A DNA stretch of 64,000 nucleotides from Eremophila alpestris peregrina (GCA_009792885.1 WMCF01000059.1:3559209-3623208), one strand, 5' to 3'; positions 1 to 12,779 are shown, counted from the stretch's first letter. The notes: generated by a model not told the origin, from the letters alone. A program made the numbers and translations.

Positions 1-710
1 TACCAGATGGCTCCCCCATCACATTTTCTCCTTTACCCCCAGCCCCCAGCAATGAGTAAGATGGTACAGAAGAACCTCTGGGTCCTGGCCATGCTCCCTC
101 ACACCTACTGCAAAAATTAACCCTGTCCTGGCTGGAACCAGGACAAGGAACTGTCTGGGAACTTTAGAGCAGTTTCCAAACCTGGTGTTTGACAACATTC
201 TATTGACTGACCGTGTCTTAAACACCAAAAATGGGTCAGTGCAGAGACACCATGGGCTGCCCTGGGTTCACATCCTGTCCTACAGGGAGTCCTTCACCAA
301 AGCAAAGCCCCTCTCCACTGTAACCATCACCATCCAGACCAGCTTTTGTCTGTCAGCAGCACAGGCACCAAAACTGGAATGATACAGAGAAGGTCTGCAT
401 GGCCTCTGTGCAGGGACATCACAGAAATTCCTGGAGTGCTCCATGTTTTTTTGCCTCTGAGGTTAGCTCAGCTGGTTAGAGCACAGTGCTGATAGCACCA
501 ACATTGTGGGTGTGATCCCTGCAGGGCCCATTCACTTCAGAGCTGGACATGATGATCTTTGTGAGCCCCTTCCAATCAGAATATTTTGTGACTTTGTATA
601 GATGAGTTTCATCTTTGAACAACTGAAGGAACTAAGCAAAAAATGCACAGCAATGGAGAGTCAGGTCGTGGAGGGGACCCACCTTAAAAGTTCTGCTTTC
701 CTCTGTGCAG
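1..710 (+). other. LGR6: LGR6 intron, 3' part
   Basis: This is the sequence before the first visible LGR6 exon. It ends in a pyrimidine-rich stretch and CAG at 708-710. I see no coding exon. It contains an 8-bp perfect stem with a 6-nt loop at 124-145 (arms TGTCCTGG and CCAGGACA), probably a decayed LTR end, and a SINE at about 455-601. Confidence 0.7.
455..601 (+). repeat. tRNA-Ile-derived SINE with CR1-type tail (TguSINE1-like)
   Basis: The left part reads as a tRNA-Ile head. An A-box-like stretch (TAGCTCAGCTGGTTAGAG) starts near 463, an anticodon-loop-like GCTGATAGC follows, and a B-box-like GGTGTGATCC lies near 508. The right part (AGCTGGACATGATGATC, then CCTTCCAATCAGAATATT and TGTGACTTTGTA) is the 3' tail of a CR1 LINE, ending in the usual short near-repeat. 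A tRNA-Ile head on a CR1 tail is the design known for zebra finch TguSINE1. The B box is mutated from the tRNA consensus, so this is a fossil copy, not a tRNA gene. Confidence 0.8.
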
Positions 711-871
711 AGTCCTGGAGGTGCCCTATGCCTACCAGTGCTGTGCCTATGGGAGCTGCAGCAGCTTCTTCAGGGTGCCCAGCCAGTGGAAGGCAGAAGA
801 CATGAGCCCTGAGGAGGAGGATCCCCACAAGAGGACCCTGGAATTGTTCCCAGGTCATGCTGACAACCACT
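711..871 (+). CDS. LGR6: LGR6 exon: end of ectodomain and start of hinge
   Basis: The acceptor is CTCTGTGCAG at 701-710 and the donor is GTGAGT at 872. The exon is entered in phase 1 and reads VLEVPYAYQCCAYGSCSS onward, ending within a Tyr codon (CAC T) that the next exon completes. The paired cysteines are the C-terminal cap of the leucine-rich domain in LGR4/5/6. Confidence 0.93.
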
Positions 872-3800
872 GTGAGTAAACAGGGCTGAATGGTGATGGG
901 TCCCTGGGCAGGGCTCTGAGCTTGGGTGGTGCCACTGCCAGAGGTGACACCTGCCTCAGGGAGGGCAGCTGGGCCTTCTTCAGCACAGGTGGCCCATTGC
1001 TTTGACCAGGCTTCATTTGGTGACCCTGCGTGGGAGATCTGGCACATCCAAACCTTCACAAGGTACCCAAAGGACCTGGCAGCCCTCCACAACATGGACA
1101 TGTTTGTCCATTTGGCCTTGGTGGCCATGCAGGGAGACTTCTTGAGGCACTGGAGGGTGGCTGAGGCTACCTGGGACAACTGGGCTTGGTCATTAGACTG
1201 CTGGGCAATGTGGAGCCTTTGGCAGGACCTCAGTCTTTGTTCTTACATCATCTAGAGGAAGGACCCTGAGACTAATCTGAGTAAGAGAATGAACTCAAAG
1301 ACCTGGAATATCCCACCAACTGGAGGTAGAGAGACCTGTGTGTGTGCTGCTTTTGTGCACACCCCTGGTGTTCCAGCAAAGGTCAGGGTTAGGTGTGACA
1401 ACAGCACATGTTTGGGGAACACAGCACAGGGACTGGCCAAGGCAGGGCAGAAAGAGCTCCATGGTGGAGCAGCACTTTCTGTCCAAGAGTCAGTTTATTC
1501 TGTGCTCCAAAGTGCAGCTCTACACAGGCTGCATGAGGCTGCATGAGGCCAGTTCCAGGAGGCCAGCAGAGAGTTCAAGGCATCCCTGCACTCCAGCCCC
1601 ACAGCAGCAGCTCCAGCACAAGGCTGGTGTGATCCCTCTGCAAGAGAACCTCAGAATAACATAAAGTAAAACATGAACCCCTTTGCTTCCTCTGTAACTG
1701 CTGGAGAGTGCAAACAGCATTTCAGGACACAGCCTGGATGCTGCTTCTATTTATATATTTGTGTAAATACAGTGCACTTCTGAGGTCTGAGACATCCTGC
1801 AGGCAAATCCACGTGGTAGATGGGCAGAAGGCTGTGCCCCTGGAGAGCCCCTGACTCACCTGCTCTCAGGAACACTGAGCCACAGCCAGGGGCTCTGCTG
1901 TGTCCTCCCACACCCTGAGCAAGCAGGACTGGATCTGGAGGCAGACACAGACCCAGAGCCCTTGGACACTGGGCTGGATGACCAAGACACTTTGTGACAC
2001 AGCCAGCAAGTGACTCACTGTGCTCCTGCTCCTGTGCTCAGCCTCCACAGCCTAAGAATAAGCTTTAGACATGCCAAGAGTCCAGCCAGAGGGTAGCAAA
2101 TGGGATTCCTGCTGGCATGATGTGGCTCCAGGAAGCATGGCAGACTTGGTGGTAACACTGGCCAGACAGTACAGAGGAGTCACATTACAGTCATTGCTGC
2201 AGGATTTTAATCTGAGCCAGGTCACTTTTTCCATCATTAATGCAGCCCATACTGCAACAGTCCTTAGTGCAGATAGTTGTGGGGTTTGCCCAGCAAATCA
2301 CAGCATTTGTGGAAAGATCCAGTTTGTGACAAGGGGACACAGACCAGCTCAGTACCAAAGTCTCTGATGTCCCAAAGGATGCTCTCACCTGGCCCTGTCA
2401 GCAAACCAAATCCTACCACAGGGTGTCAGGCCTCCAGGCCAGTCTCAGCCTCATGGATGGTGTGTTCATGAGATGCTGGCACCAAGGAGAATGCTGACTA
2501 ATTCTGAGACATGCCAAATTAGACTATTTGCAGCTCATAAAAGCTCCCATTTTCAGATGTTAAAGCATTGGATCTGTTTTGAAATATCAAAGCACAGAGG
2601 TGCAAATGTGAAATGCACAGGAACATCATTCCTAATGATGTGCAGCTTGGGCAGATGACTCTCCAGACCCCCAGCAACAGGGTCTGCTCTTGATGATAAG
2701 GTGTTTGTGATATTGCTGTTTTACTTAAGTAATCACTGCTTTATTTCTGTTGCCCATTTCCTTTCTGATGGCCACTGGTGGTATTTAGCTGGGTTATATG
2801 AACCTTGTAACACTTCCTCATTAAAGAGGAAAAAAGGCTCCCAAAACATTCCTTTCATGCAAGAGGGAAAGTGGTCTGCTGAAGAGAAAATACCTCAGGG
2901 CTGTGTTGCAGCAGGGTCCAGCCAGGATTGTCAGGACACTCAGATCCTGTGGGAGAATTTGTGAGAGGGACAGGGAACACTTCCAGACAGCTCTGTCCTC
3001 CCTGCCTTGTGCATTGCTTCCAGTCCTTCCCAAAGGAGTCCACAGAACCTCAGGCTGGGTAGTGAAAGGCAGCTTGTCCCAGGCAGCCATGGAGGGACAA
3101 GAAATGGCTCCCAATGCCCAGCCCTGCCCTGCCCTGCCTGGCTGTGGCTCCTACAGCCTCTCCTGCTCCCAAATCCAGCACCCATCCTGCAGCCAAGCCC
3201 AGCACCCGAGGGACTGCCTGAGTCCACAGAGCACACGTGGTGCCACAGACCCCAGGGCCAGATCAGCTCCTCCCCATCCTTGCAGGGCCCTGGGTGCCTG
3301 AGAACCACCCCCACCACCACCCAAGTATGTCCATTTGCATCTGTGTCACAGCCACCTGAGGCCCAAAGCAGTGTGGTCAGAGCACATCTCATCATTCTGT
3401 CACCTTGTCAAAATGGATAATTAAAATCTCACTTCCAGCACTTTCTGTGTTTGGGATATCATAGAATTCTAGAATGGTTTGGGTTTGAGAAGTACCTTGA
3501 AGCTCTTCTTGTTGCCCCTCTGCCAAGGGCAGGGACACCTTCCACTATCCCAGGTTGTTCTGAGCCTCATCCAGCCTGGCCTGGGACACTTCCAGGGATG
3601 GGGCAGCCACAGCTTCTCTCCAACTCTCTTGGAGCCCCTGTAAACCCTTGGAAGGGTCTCTAAATCCTGGGGCCTTCTCTCCTCCAGGCTGGACAATCCC
3701 AGTTGTCTCAGCCTCTTTGTTTTACAACTGGCTGTGTTTAGCAGACACCCCCTGCCCCAAGTCTGTCCCCTGTGGCTGAGCAAGAACCAAAAGATGCTCA

Positions 3801-6800
3801 GGACATCACCAGGACAGCCCCCAGCAGTGCCCAGCACCTCCCAACAGTGGCTGCAGAGGAGGGCAGGAAAAGTATCCTGGGGCACTTCCATCACCATCCA
3901 AGCACCTCCCTTTGGGAACTCTGGTTTGAGGATAGAAAGGGATGTATTCACTTACAAACATTTGCAATGATGGAACAAAGCTATGGGAAGGGAAGGGAAG
4001 GGAAGGGAGTACATGTGTGCAGTTATCCTGGGCAGTGGGACACTGCTTCCCCCAGCCCAGCACCTCCAGCAGCTTGTAAAGTTATTAATGAACTTCTGCA
4101 ACCACCTGGCAAACCCTGCAGGGTCCTTAGAGATACACTTGTACTTCTGTCATTCAAGAAAGCCACTTGAGACCCAGGAAACAGGACCTGCCCAGGCCCC
4201 TTGCAGCCCTACCCTCACACCCAGGAGAGGGCAGGTCCCTGCAGACCCTGGGGACTGCCCTGGCTGACACTGACAGGGCTGAGGGAATGAGCAGACAGCA
4301 CTAAGGGGAAAAAGCATTCAGCCCAGTGTTATCTTTACAATCCCTTCCCCAGCAATTCTGCTCCTGTTCCTCCCACTTGACTTTTGGTCCAGGCAGCTCC
4401 TTCCTCATGGAAAGGGCACTCCTGGCAAAGTGGGGTTTTCACATAAGACCTCAGAAAGTGGAGGCTCTCAGCAGAATTCAAATAAATACCAGCTTCTTCA
4501 AAATCAATGCAGCCCAACAGCCATTTCCCTTTCTCTACAGTTCCCAGGCTGGAGTGGGACTGGTTTCTAGCAAAGAGAGGTACATTTTTCACTTTGAATC
4601 CCACTGTGCTGACTAAGGATAGCTCTGTAATTCCCAGCAGGCTCAGTAGTCCAGGCAAAACAAAATATCATCCTTCGCTTCATAAAAATATTTAACCTGG
4701 GCTTAAAACTAGGCTTTGAGGAGAAAATGGATGGCACAGGTTACACTTTCCCAAGGGCTGGCTCCCAGCAGAGCACAGAAAGAGCAAGCCTGTGTCTGTT
4801 TTATTCGGGTATCGTGACTGCACATCACAGCCTCCGCACTGTGGCTGGAAAAGACACTGGAGATTTATAAGACTATAAAATACTAAGATGAAATATTTTT
4901 CCATCCCACTGTGAGTGTTTCCTTGCCAGGCTCCAAAGCAGCAGTAATATTTCAATTCTTACACAGACAGATTTTTAAAATGACCTTTTTTTCCAAAGCT
5001 CCCTAAAGCTGAGAAAGCCATGAAGCTTGTCAGGAGGCACTAAAGATAGCACGTTATATGTCATCATCCTTTAATCAAATAATCCCAGTCACATTTTCAA
5101 ACACAGGCAGGGGGCATGGCTCATGAGAGGCACCACTTCTAAACAGATTAAGCACGTAAATCCCACTCAGGTCAGCCTTATCTTCAGTGCTGTGGAAATT
5201 TGCCTTCCTGGCCAGTGTCTAAGCTGCCAGGTGCACACCTGGGCTCCAGCATCAGTCCAGTCATCCAAGAGAGAGTTCATCCCACAGCCACAGATCCAGC
5301 TCTCTGTCTACCAGGCTGTAGCAAGAACAAAACCACATCCTTTCCCTTTCCTCCTGCTGGCAGAAATCCCTCCCAAGATCTCCACTGGGAGCTGAAGGCT
5401 GTGCTGGTGCCATGGGTAGGAACAGGACAGCAGCTGTTCCCACTGTGTCCCAGTGCTGTCAGCCAGCAGGACTTTGGGAACAGGAACAAGGAACAAAGCA
5501 GAAAAGCACATTGTGGATCAGACTGAGAGGATGCCATTCACCCTGGTGACGACCTACACTGAAAACACAGCTGAGGGCTCGGCCCCATTCTCTTCCAGCA
5601 GCTTCTTCTCCAGCCAGGGGGTCTCTGCCTGACCCTCAGCAAGCCCCAGCCTGGCTCAGGGTGCAGCTGCCAGCATGACAGAGATGCTGGTGCAGGGCTG
5701 GGCTCTGCAGCCTGGCTGCACAAACTCCATTGGATGCAGAATCTGCAGCCACAGGCAACCAGGCTGCCCTCAGCAAACCCTGGGAACATCCATGATTAAA
5801 AACAGGGTGCCACATGCCAAGATTTTACAAGGCATAAAATAAACCAATAAATGTTGTGTTCCCTTGTCTCTCTGCTGCTGAACTGTCTGGTGGTGGTGGC
5901 TGCTGACGAAAAATTTGTGCTGCAAGAAGAGGCTGATGGCTCCCTCTGAACAAAGCCCCAAAATCCCTGTTGATGAACAAACATTGGACAAGGCCTGCCC
6001 AGAAAGCTCCCATGGAGAAGATGCATTTGAAGGCTTTGTGTTGTGTAACCACACAGGCTGGAGTATTTCTTTACTTGTAATAAAGAGTGCTGGGAGGAGG
6101 GAACCGCAGTCACACAGCTCTGGGATCTGGGACTCTTGCACTTAAAATGTTGGGAGTAACCTAAAAACAGAGGGGTTGGCTACACTGCAACCCACCAACG
6201 TTTACAAGATCTTCTCCCTCTACAGCAGAGACTGCAGGGGACAAACTGTACACCAGCAGCTACTTTGAACTTACTGGCTGGGAACTGGCTGGGAAGGTCT
6301 GTGTGGAGGACAGGCAGCAGGAAAAGCTCCCGGCCCAGTTAGCTCTGATGGTTCTGCTTGTTCTTACCTAAACCATTTCTTGTTCTTTTCTCCCCAGATG
6401 ACCTAGATGCAGATGATCTTCAGTTGGACCTTGAGGAATCGAAGCTGCACCCCACTATTCAGTGCACACCAAGCCCTGGTGAGCAGCCAGGGAAACCCTT
6501 TGAACAGATTTGGGATCCTTTGGGCTTCTCTAAATCCCCAGGGTCCCGCATGACCTTTCAGATCAGAAGCCTGATGGGTTGGGCTTAGGCCAAATGGAGG
6601 AGAGGTGAGGAGTTTCCTTCTCCCCCTGGATGTAGCCCTCCAGGGAGGGGAGGCCCAGGTCAGGATAAGCCTGATCAGGAACCCCAGGTATCACCAGTTC
6701 CTCCACCCACCAACCTGCTGCACTCAGATCTGCCTCTCCTTTGCATGACTTACACTCGGCTTTGTCTCAGCCAGACCGGAATATTGCAAGGCAGGGCCTC

Positions 6801-9242
6801 ATCCTTGATGTCCTGATAATACCTGTGCACTGCAAACTGCAGGGATACTTTGCTGTTTCCTGAGGAAGGGAGAGCAGGGAGGCACTGGACTGCACGTGCT
6901 GGTTGGGGCTCAAGGAAGTCTGATTTTGTCTCTGTTCATAGCTCAGTGGGGTTCTACACAAGCACACCTGGAGAGGTTCCAGGCAGCCTGCTGTAGGACA
7001 ATGGCAGGGACAGAGTTTTTACCAGTTGTTCCACTGAGTTTGTTGCAAAAGGAACAAGATTTCAGCGGAGGGCATGTCCTGCTGCCTGGCACTCTGAGCT
7101 TCACCTCCTTTGAGATGAAAAAGATTTCTCCATTTCCTCTAATTTTGTTTGCTCTCTACCACCTAAAGCTTCTACCATCCAGGTTTTGGTTTTGCTGAGG
7201 CACTCGCTGAAACATCTCAGTCCCTCCCAGAGGCAATTTTATGCCATTGCCCACTCTCTTTCCCCACTTTCTTCTTTTTTCATTGGCAAACAGCTTCCAG
7301 ATCAGCCCTCTTTTTACTCCTCCATGACCTTCCCTTACTCCCCCATCCCTCCATTTCTAGTCTTTCTTTCTCCTGATAGCCTTCCATGTTCTGCCTGCCC
7401 AGACCCCTCTGTCCCTTCCCTGCCACACCAGCTCCTTCCCTCTCTGCCTCATGCCCAGACACTTCACCTCATGGTGCTCATCCCCTCTGTGCAGAGGCCA
7501 TTTGTGCAGAAACAGACTCCTCTTAGCCAAGGTCTTGAGTGTACAGAGAGAGGCTGGCAATGCCAGAGCAGGATGCAGCATCCTGGCAGATTCCACACCA
7601 CCAACTCTCAGGGGGAACATGAGAAGGAACAAGTAATGGTAGAGGGACCCAAATGCCAGATTGACACCAGGAGTGTTGGTTGGTCTGGACCTTTTTACAT
7701 TTTAGGAGCACTGACCAATTTGTTGTTTCTTACATTTCATTTTGACCTCTCCCTTCACCTTTTTTATGCCCTAGACAAGATCTGAGAGGATGCCAGAGGT
7801 ACTGCAGTGTGGGGTCAGGAGCACAGGGGAGAGCCAGGAGGCAGCTGCAGAAGAGGGTGGACAATGTCATATTTTCCTTGCAAGCCCTCAGCACTCACAT
7901 GGCTGGTGGGGCCACGAGAGGGCTGGGACTTGGCCACCTCTCTGAGCAGCACCACTGGAGAGAAGCAGTGTCTGCTGGCTGTAACTTTGTGGTTTGTCTT
8001 CCAGGTCCCTTCAAGCCCTGTGATCACCTGTTTGAGAGCTGGATCATCCGCCTGGGCGTCTGGGTCATCGTCCTGGTCTCGGTGCTCTGCAATGGGCTGG
8101 TCATCCTGGCTGTCTTTGCTTCCCCCAGCTACCTGTCCCCGGTGAAGTTCCTCGTGGGCTCCATTGCTGGGGCCAACATGCTGACGGGCATCTCCTGCAG
8201 CATGCTGGCCCTCGTGGACACCCTCACCTACGGCCACTTTGCCCGCTACGGCGCCAGATGGGAGACGGGTGCGGGCTGCAGGGTGACAGGGTTCCTGTCC
8301 GTGCTGGCCTCCCAGGCTGCCATCTTCCTGCTGACCCTGGCTGCTGTGCAGTGCAGCCTCTCAGCCTCCTGCGTGCGGGGCTATGGAAAGTCCCCATCCC
8401 TAGGCAAGGTGAAGGCTGCTGCCTGTTGCTGCCTGTTGCTGTCCTCTGTGGCTGCCATTCTGCCTCTCTTCTCCATTGGGGAGTACGGAGCATCCCCTCT
8501 CTGCCTCCCATACCCCATCCCAGAGGGGAAACCCACCACCCTGGGCTTCACTGTGGCCTTGGTGATGACAAACATGCTCTGCTTCCTGACTATCACCGGC
8601 ACCTACATCCGACTCTACTGCAACCTGCTGAAGGGAGAGTTCAGCGCTGTCTGGGACTGCGCCATGGTCAAGCATGTGGCCTGGCTGATCTTCACCAACT
8701 GCCTCCTCTACTGCCCAGTGGCCTTCCTCACCTTCTCCTCTACCCTCAATCTCTTCCTTATCACCCCAGAGGTCATCAAATCGGTCTTCCTTGTGGTCCT
8801 GCCCCTGCCCGCCTGCCTCAACCCCTTGCTCTACCTGCTCTTCAACCCCCACTTCAGAGATGACTTCCGCCTGCTGAGGCAGAAAGGGCAGGACAAGGGC
8901 AGCCTCCCCCAGTCCTGCAGGGCTGATGACATGGAGAAAAGCTCCTATGACTCCACCCAGGCTCTGGTGAACTTCTCCGACATCGACCACATGTGTGACA
9001 CGCCCGATTCCCTGGGAGTGCGCCCCATCCTTGAGAGCTACAGCTTCCCCTCCATGACACTCATCCCCTGCCAGCAAAGGGTGGGCACCAGGGGCAAGGA
9101 GAGAGGCTGTTCTGAGCATTGTCCCTGCCTCACCGACAGTGAGGCGCTGATAACTTCAGAGAGCAGAGATCTGTCTGGCAGCAGCCTCCGGATAACCTTC
9201 TTCCCCTCCCCAGCCACGCCACCCTACACATCTCACTTATAA
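711..9242 (+). CDS. LGR6: LGR6, leucine-rich repeat G-protein-coupled receptor 6 (3' part; join 711-871, 6398-6478, 8005-9242)
   Basis: LGR6 is a plasma-membrane receptor for R-spondins. Family knowledge: with ZNRF3/RNF43 it raises Wnt receptor levels and so strengthens Wnt signalling. The window holds about 492 C-terminal residues in three exons. They encode the end of the leucine-rich ectodomain with the cysteine cluster YQCCAYGSC, an acidic hinge (DLDADDLQLDLEES), and one large exon with all seven helices. Recognisable stretches include GPFKPCDHLFESW before helix 1, GARWETGAGCR in the first extracellular loop, EYGASPLCLPY in loop 2, VWDCAMVKHVAWLIF into helix 6, and NPLLYLLFNPHFRDDFR at the end of helix 7. 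The tail keeps KSSYDSTQALVNFSDID. All junctions are GT-AG and the frame is maintained (phases 1 and 1). Exons for the N-terminus and most leucine-rich repeats lie left of the window. LGR4 and LGR5 are close paralogues, but loop and tail match LGR6 best. Confidence 0.95.
3458..3726 (-). repeat. CR1 LINE 3' fragment
   Basis: Read on the minus strand this is a 5'-truncated CR1 tail. On the + strand it starts with GAATGGTTTGGGTTTGAGAAG, passes GGGCAGGGACACCTTCCAC and GGGATGGGGCAGCCACAGC, and ends with CTCCAGGCTGGACAATCCC and CAGCCTC. Other copies in the window share the same order of motifs. Confidence 0.85.
3981..4007 (+). repeat. (GGGAA)n simple repeat
   Basis: About four to five units of GGGAA lie in tandem inside an LGR6 intron. 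Confidence 0.8.
6398..6478 (+). CDS. LGR6: LGR6 exon: acidic hinge
   Basis: The 81-nt exon has acceptor TTCTCCCCAG and donor GTGAGC at 6479. It is in frame and encodes the acidic segment between leucine-rich domain and membrane domain (DDLQLDLEESKLHPTIQC). It ends in phase 1, and the next exon completes Gly-Pro-Phe-Lys. Confidence 0.93.
6479..8004 (+). other. LGR6: LGR6 last intron (1.5 kb)
   Basis: The intron runs from GTGAGC to TTTGTCTTCCAG at 7993-8004. I see no exon in it. A 199-codon + frame at 7186-7785 is low-complexity Ser/Pro/Phe sequence from a pyrimidine-rich stretch and looks non-coding. The frame of the last exon stays open upstream to 7809, which could mislead a gene finder. 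Confidence 0.7.
8005..9242 (+). CDS. LGR6: LGR6 terminal coding exon: seven-helix domain and tail
   Basis: One exon holds the whole membrane domain, as in other LGR4/5/6 genes. Approximate helices: 1 at 8044-8120, 2 at 8142-8216, 3 at 8287-8370, 4 at 8409-8478, 5 at 8541-8609, 6 at 8674-8742, 7 at 8776-8843. NPLLY begins at 8820. The cytoplasmic tail is about 130 residues and ends in PPYTSHL before the TAA at 9240-9242. The DRY motif of typical class A receptors is absent after helix 3 (CVRGYG instead), as in this subfamily. Confidence 0.95.
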
Positions 9243-10575
9243 ACCTCCTTCGGAGCAGCCATGGGAACAGCCCCGCAGCACACACTGAGGGCCAACACCA
9301 GTGCCGAGGGGCCAGCAAGGTGACATAAACTGCTCCCTGAAAAGCACCAGTACAACCTGTCTACCCTCATCCCCATCACACCTGCCTGGGCAACAGGCAC
9401 TGCTCTGCCAGCTGCCGCTGGCCTAGAAGGGCTCTGACTGAGCTCCAGACGCTCAGGGCTGGCCATGGGAGGAGACAATCTCTGTGTGAGTCTCACTTCT
9501 GCTAGGAACTGCCTGGGAGAGAGCCCCACTGGCTCAGGAAGTGGGTCAGGGAAACGCTCCTCCTGCTCACCCTGCAGCATCACCAGCCAGGAGGAGCCTG
9601 CAGCGAAGCCAAGCTTGTCTTCTCAAGGCAGAGGCCTCTTGGCCAAAGCTCTGTGGCAACCCCTGGAAATGGCCGGCTGCAGCAACATGGCCACCCACAG
9701 GAAGCCCAGGCCTTGTCCTCTAAGGCTGTCTGCAGGTCCCACACACCCCTGGAAATGGGCTGGTGCCTGTCTCATGCCACCAAAAGCAGCGTATCTGTGT
9801 GTACACCTGAGTTTTGGACCACCTCTACTTTGGGAATCCCCATTCATTGACCGTTCATTCATTCAGCCTCATGGGTTGGACACAACCCTCACTTCCAGCC
9901 AAGACCAGGAGCTGGGGATGCTCAGTCCTTCAATCTGACCCACAGTGTCTCATAAGGGGTCTCTGAAACCCACAGCAGCCAAACCCAAACAGTTCCCAGA
10001 AAAACCCATGTGCTCTGCCTGAAATCACCCCTTACCCACAGCACCAGGCCAAGGCACCCAAGGGCACACTGGGCCCCCTCTGCCTTTGCCTCTACCCCCC
10101 CTTCAAACAGCACAGCATACCTGGGGCACTCCTGTCTGTAGTCACCTGGTTCCTGGTCAGACATGCTGAAAATGGGGTCTGGCTGCTGCCTCACTGTCCC
10201 CAAATCTCAATCCTGGAAGAGGCTCTTGGTTCTGGGTACATGTCCCACACACAGTGTAGCCATTTTGGGGACTGCATGTGCCTTCTCCTGTTTTAAGGGC
10301 AGGCAGCTGGTGTAGAAGGAGAAAACAGAAATCAGCATTGTGGGATGGTGACATCAGGAGGACACAGGCCACTGGGAACAACCTCAAATCCACTCCCTGC
10401 AGCTCAGGGATCTCCCAAATCCATTGACTCCATCACAAAGCCTCCCAGTGCCACCCAGTGCAGCAGGGAGCCCTGTGCTCAGAGCTCAGGCCCTGGGCAA
10501 AGCTTTGGTTCTGCTGACGTTACTGCAGCTGTTTGTCACTCATTTTCATGAGATAATAAACGAGCCCCATTGCTG
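9243..10575 (+). other. LGR6: LGR6 3' UTR
   Basis: This is about 1.3 kb of non-coding sequence after the stop. A canonical AATAAA lies at 10555-10560, so cleavage near 10575 is inferred. Open frames inside (9465-9938 and others) have no recognisable content. Confidence 0.6.
10555..10560 (+). terminator. LGR6: Poly(A) signal AATAAA, LGR6
   Basis: This is the first canonical hexamer I noted downstream of the LGR6 stop. Confidence 0.55.
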
Positions 10576-11559
10576 ACCAGTGGCTGGTTTCTGTCCTCTT
10601 TCATGTGAGGAGCACCTTGGTGATTTTCTTGGCAGCTGCTGTGTCTCTTTCCTACAATACCGTGAGGTGTGAGATCTGTGTGCTTCCCTTCTATGCCCCT
10701 TGCTTCTAGGGAGGGTTGGAGGGCCAGACTTGGAAGTCCAAGTGATCATGTGGGACAAGTAATAAAGAGAGAAGGATGACAGTGTACTTAAAAGGCTAAA
10801 ACAAGAGGGCAGGAGTGGGGATAATGCACAGAAACATCGCCCAGCTTTCCCCACCCTCTAGGATGGGTCTGGTGCATCCTACCCAGATGGGAGGACACAC
10901 AGAAAAGAATTATATCATTACTTTAAAATGAAGGAAAATTAGATCCTGTAGTTTCAGAGGAGCTTTTTTGCCCCAATTCCCCTGCAATTGAGTTTCATTA
11001 TTCTTTGTTGCCAGCATGATAAGGGCCCCAGTGCAATTGATGCAGAAGACTCATGATTTTGTGAGGTTTCAGACAGGGATTTCATAGTTTGGAAGATGCA
11101 GAGAAAAAGCCAAAAGAGTGGAACTGGGCTTGTAGAGATGCTGTGAATGAAGAAAAAGTCCAACATTTTGGATCAGTCTGGGGAGGTGAGAACCACAGCT
11201 CAGAAAAGACAAGAGAGATGAGATTGCCATGCTGATCCAGTTCTGTGTTCTTTGTCTAACAGACAAACAGGGGATTCTGTAATCCCCTTCATTCCATACT
11301 GGGAAGCCTTGGTTACTGCTCTGCTCTGAGCTGGGAATAAGCCCAATTCCACACCCTGCAGCAGAGAGCAATTTTCTTTCTCAGGATGATGCACAAGGCA
11401 ATTTAGGATGGGAGCTGTAGAACTTTGGGGTGAGGTGAGGTGTTTTTACATAGAAATAAGGGAATAATATGCACATATTGAAGTCACTGGATGTGTGTGT
11501 GTGCATACATGTGCCTGAAATCAAATACACCCCTAAGACCATTTACTCCCCAGTACAAG

Positions 11560-12005
11560 AAAGGCAGGAACTTCCTGGAGAGAGTCCAGTGAAGGGCCAT
11601 AAGGCATCTCTGATGTGAAAAGGAACTCAGAGAGCTGGGATGTTTTACCTGGTGGGCAGAAAGCTGAGGAGGATCTTGTAAATGTGACTGAGTACCTGAT
11701 GGAGAGATTGAAGGAGTCAGACTCTTCTCAGTGTTGCCCAGTGAGTGACAGGAGAAGAGGTGATGGGCACAATGTGAAGCACAGAAAATTGTCTAAACAT
11801 AACCCCCCCTTTTTTTACTGTGAGGGTGATCAAACATAGGGAGAGATTGTTCAGAGGATTGTTCAGAGGATTGTTGAGTGTCCCCATCAATGGAGTAATT
11901 GAAAATCTGACTGTTGTGGACAAGCTGCAATAGCTGACCCTGCTTCACTGGGCAGGTTGGTCATCTTCCTGCTTCAGTGATTCCAATTCTAGGATTTTGT
12001 GATTA
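11560..12005 (+). repeat. Old CR1 LINE copy
   Basis: This is a diverged plus-strand CR1. It carries the internal stretch GGAGAGAGTCCAGTGAAGGG, AACTCAGAGAGCTGGGATG, CCTGATGGAGAGATTGAAGG, and a weak 3' end near 11985 (TCCAATTCTAGGATTTTGTG). Confidence 0.6.
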
Positions 12006-12779
12006 TTCTTGATGAAGATTTGGAATTGTATGGATTATTTTTAAGAATAAGGGATAATAATTACATACATACTTTATTTTTAAAAGCAGACTATGCCAAA
12101 TAGTTTCTTCCCACTGGAATCACTGATATTAAATAGTCTGATAGTTAATAGTTGATGTTATTAAAATTCAAAAGACAAATGACAGCCTTTGAGCAGACAG
12201 AAGATTATCTGAAGTAAAAGGAGGGAGAGGGAGAGGATGACTTGGAAGTACCTCTCAAGAAGTACTGGAAGCTGAGAGAAGGGAGAATATAAATGTTCCC
12301 CAAGTTTCAGTTCAGTACAGCAGACAGCCTTGGCTCTTGCAGTCGAGAGTTTGGTGCTCTGCTCTTCCTTCCAGGCTACTCAAGGAATCACCTGAACTGC
12401 TGCTCCTCACTTCTGGGGGGAATGGGAGATCACCTGCTGCTTCTGAGCAATGCCTGCCTCAGGTGGGTAATGCAGGGCCCTTTGCATCCTCAGAGTGGGT
12501 GAGGTGGGAACTCTTGGAGAAGCCCTTACACCTGACACCATCAGAAGGCTGGCAGTACAAGGGCATCTCAAGAGCTCTGTGACTGTGGCATGGGGGAGAT
12601 GGATGTGACCCATGTCCTGAATGTGCAGCTCCTGCTGCACCCACCTGCAACCAATATCCAAAGAGCAGAGTGTCCTCACTGTTTCTGGGTTGCTGTCTGT
12701 GCTTTTACACACACCTATGGTCCTGGGGGGCTCTGAGGGTCAGCTGGGGGTTGGTCTCTTTCTCTGGGCAACAACAGAC

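Larger units (their letters stand above)
872..6397 (+). other. LGR6: LGR6 intron (5.5 kb)
   Basis: The intron runs from GTGAGT at 872 to TCCCCAG at 6391-6397. It contains one recognisable CR1 fragment (3458-3726, minus) and a short (GGGAA)n run near 3981-4007. The open frames here (for example 661-1179 minus, 2940-3395 minus and 3469-3951 minus) lack recognisable protein content. Confidence 0.75.

Noticed and set aside
461..535. Functional tRNA-Ile gene
   Set aside because: B box mutated, acceptor stem not paired, and a CR1 tail attached; it is a SINE.
7809..8004. In-frame upstream extension of the last LGR6 exon to an ATG at 7809
   Set aside because: The conserved hinge exons at 711-871 and 6398-6478 join at 8005 with a clean acceptor; the extension is intron.
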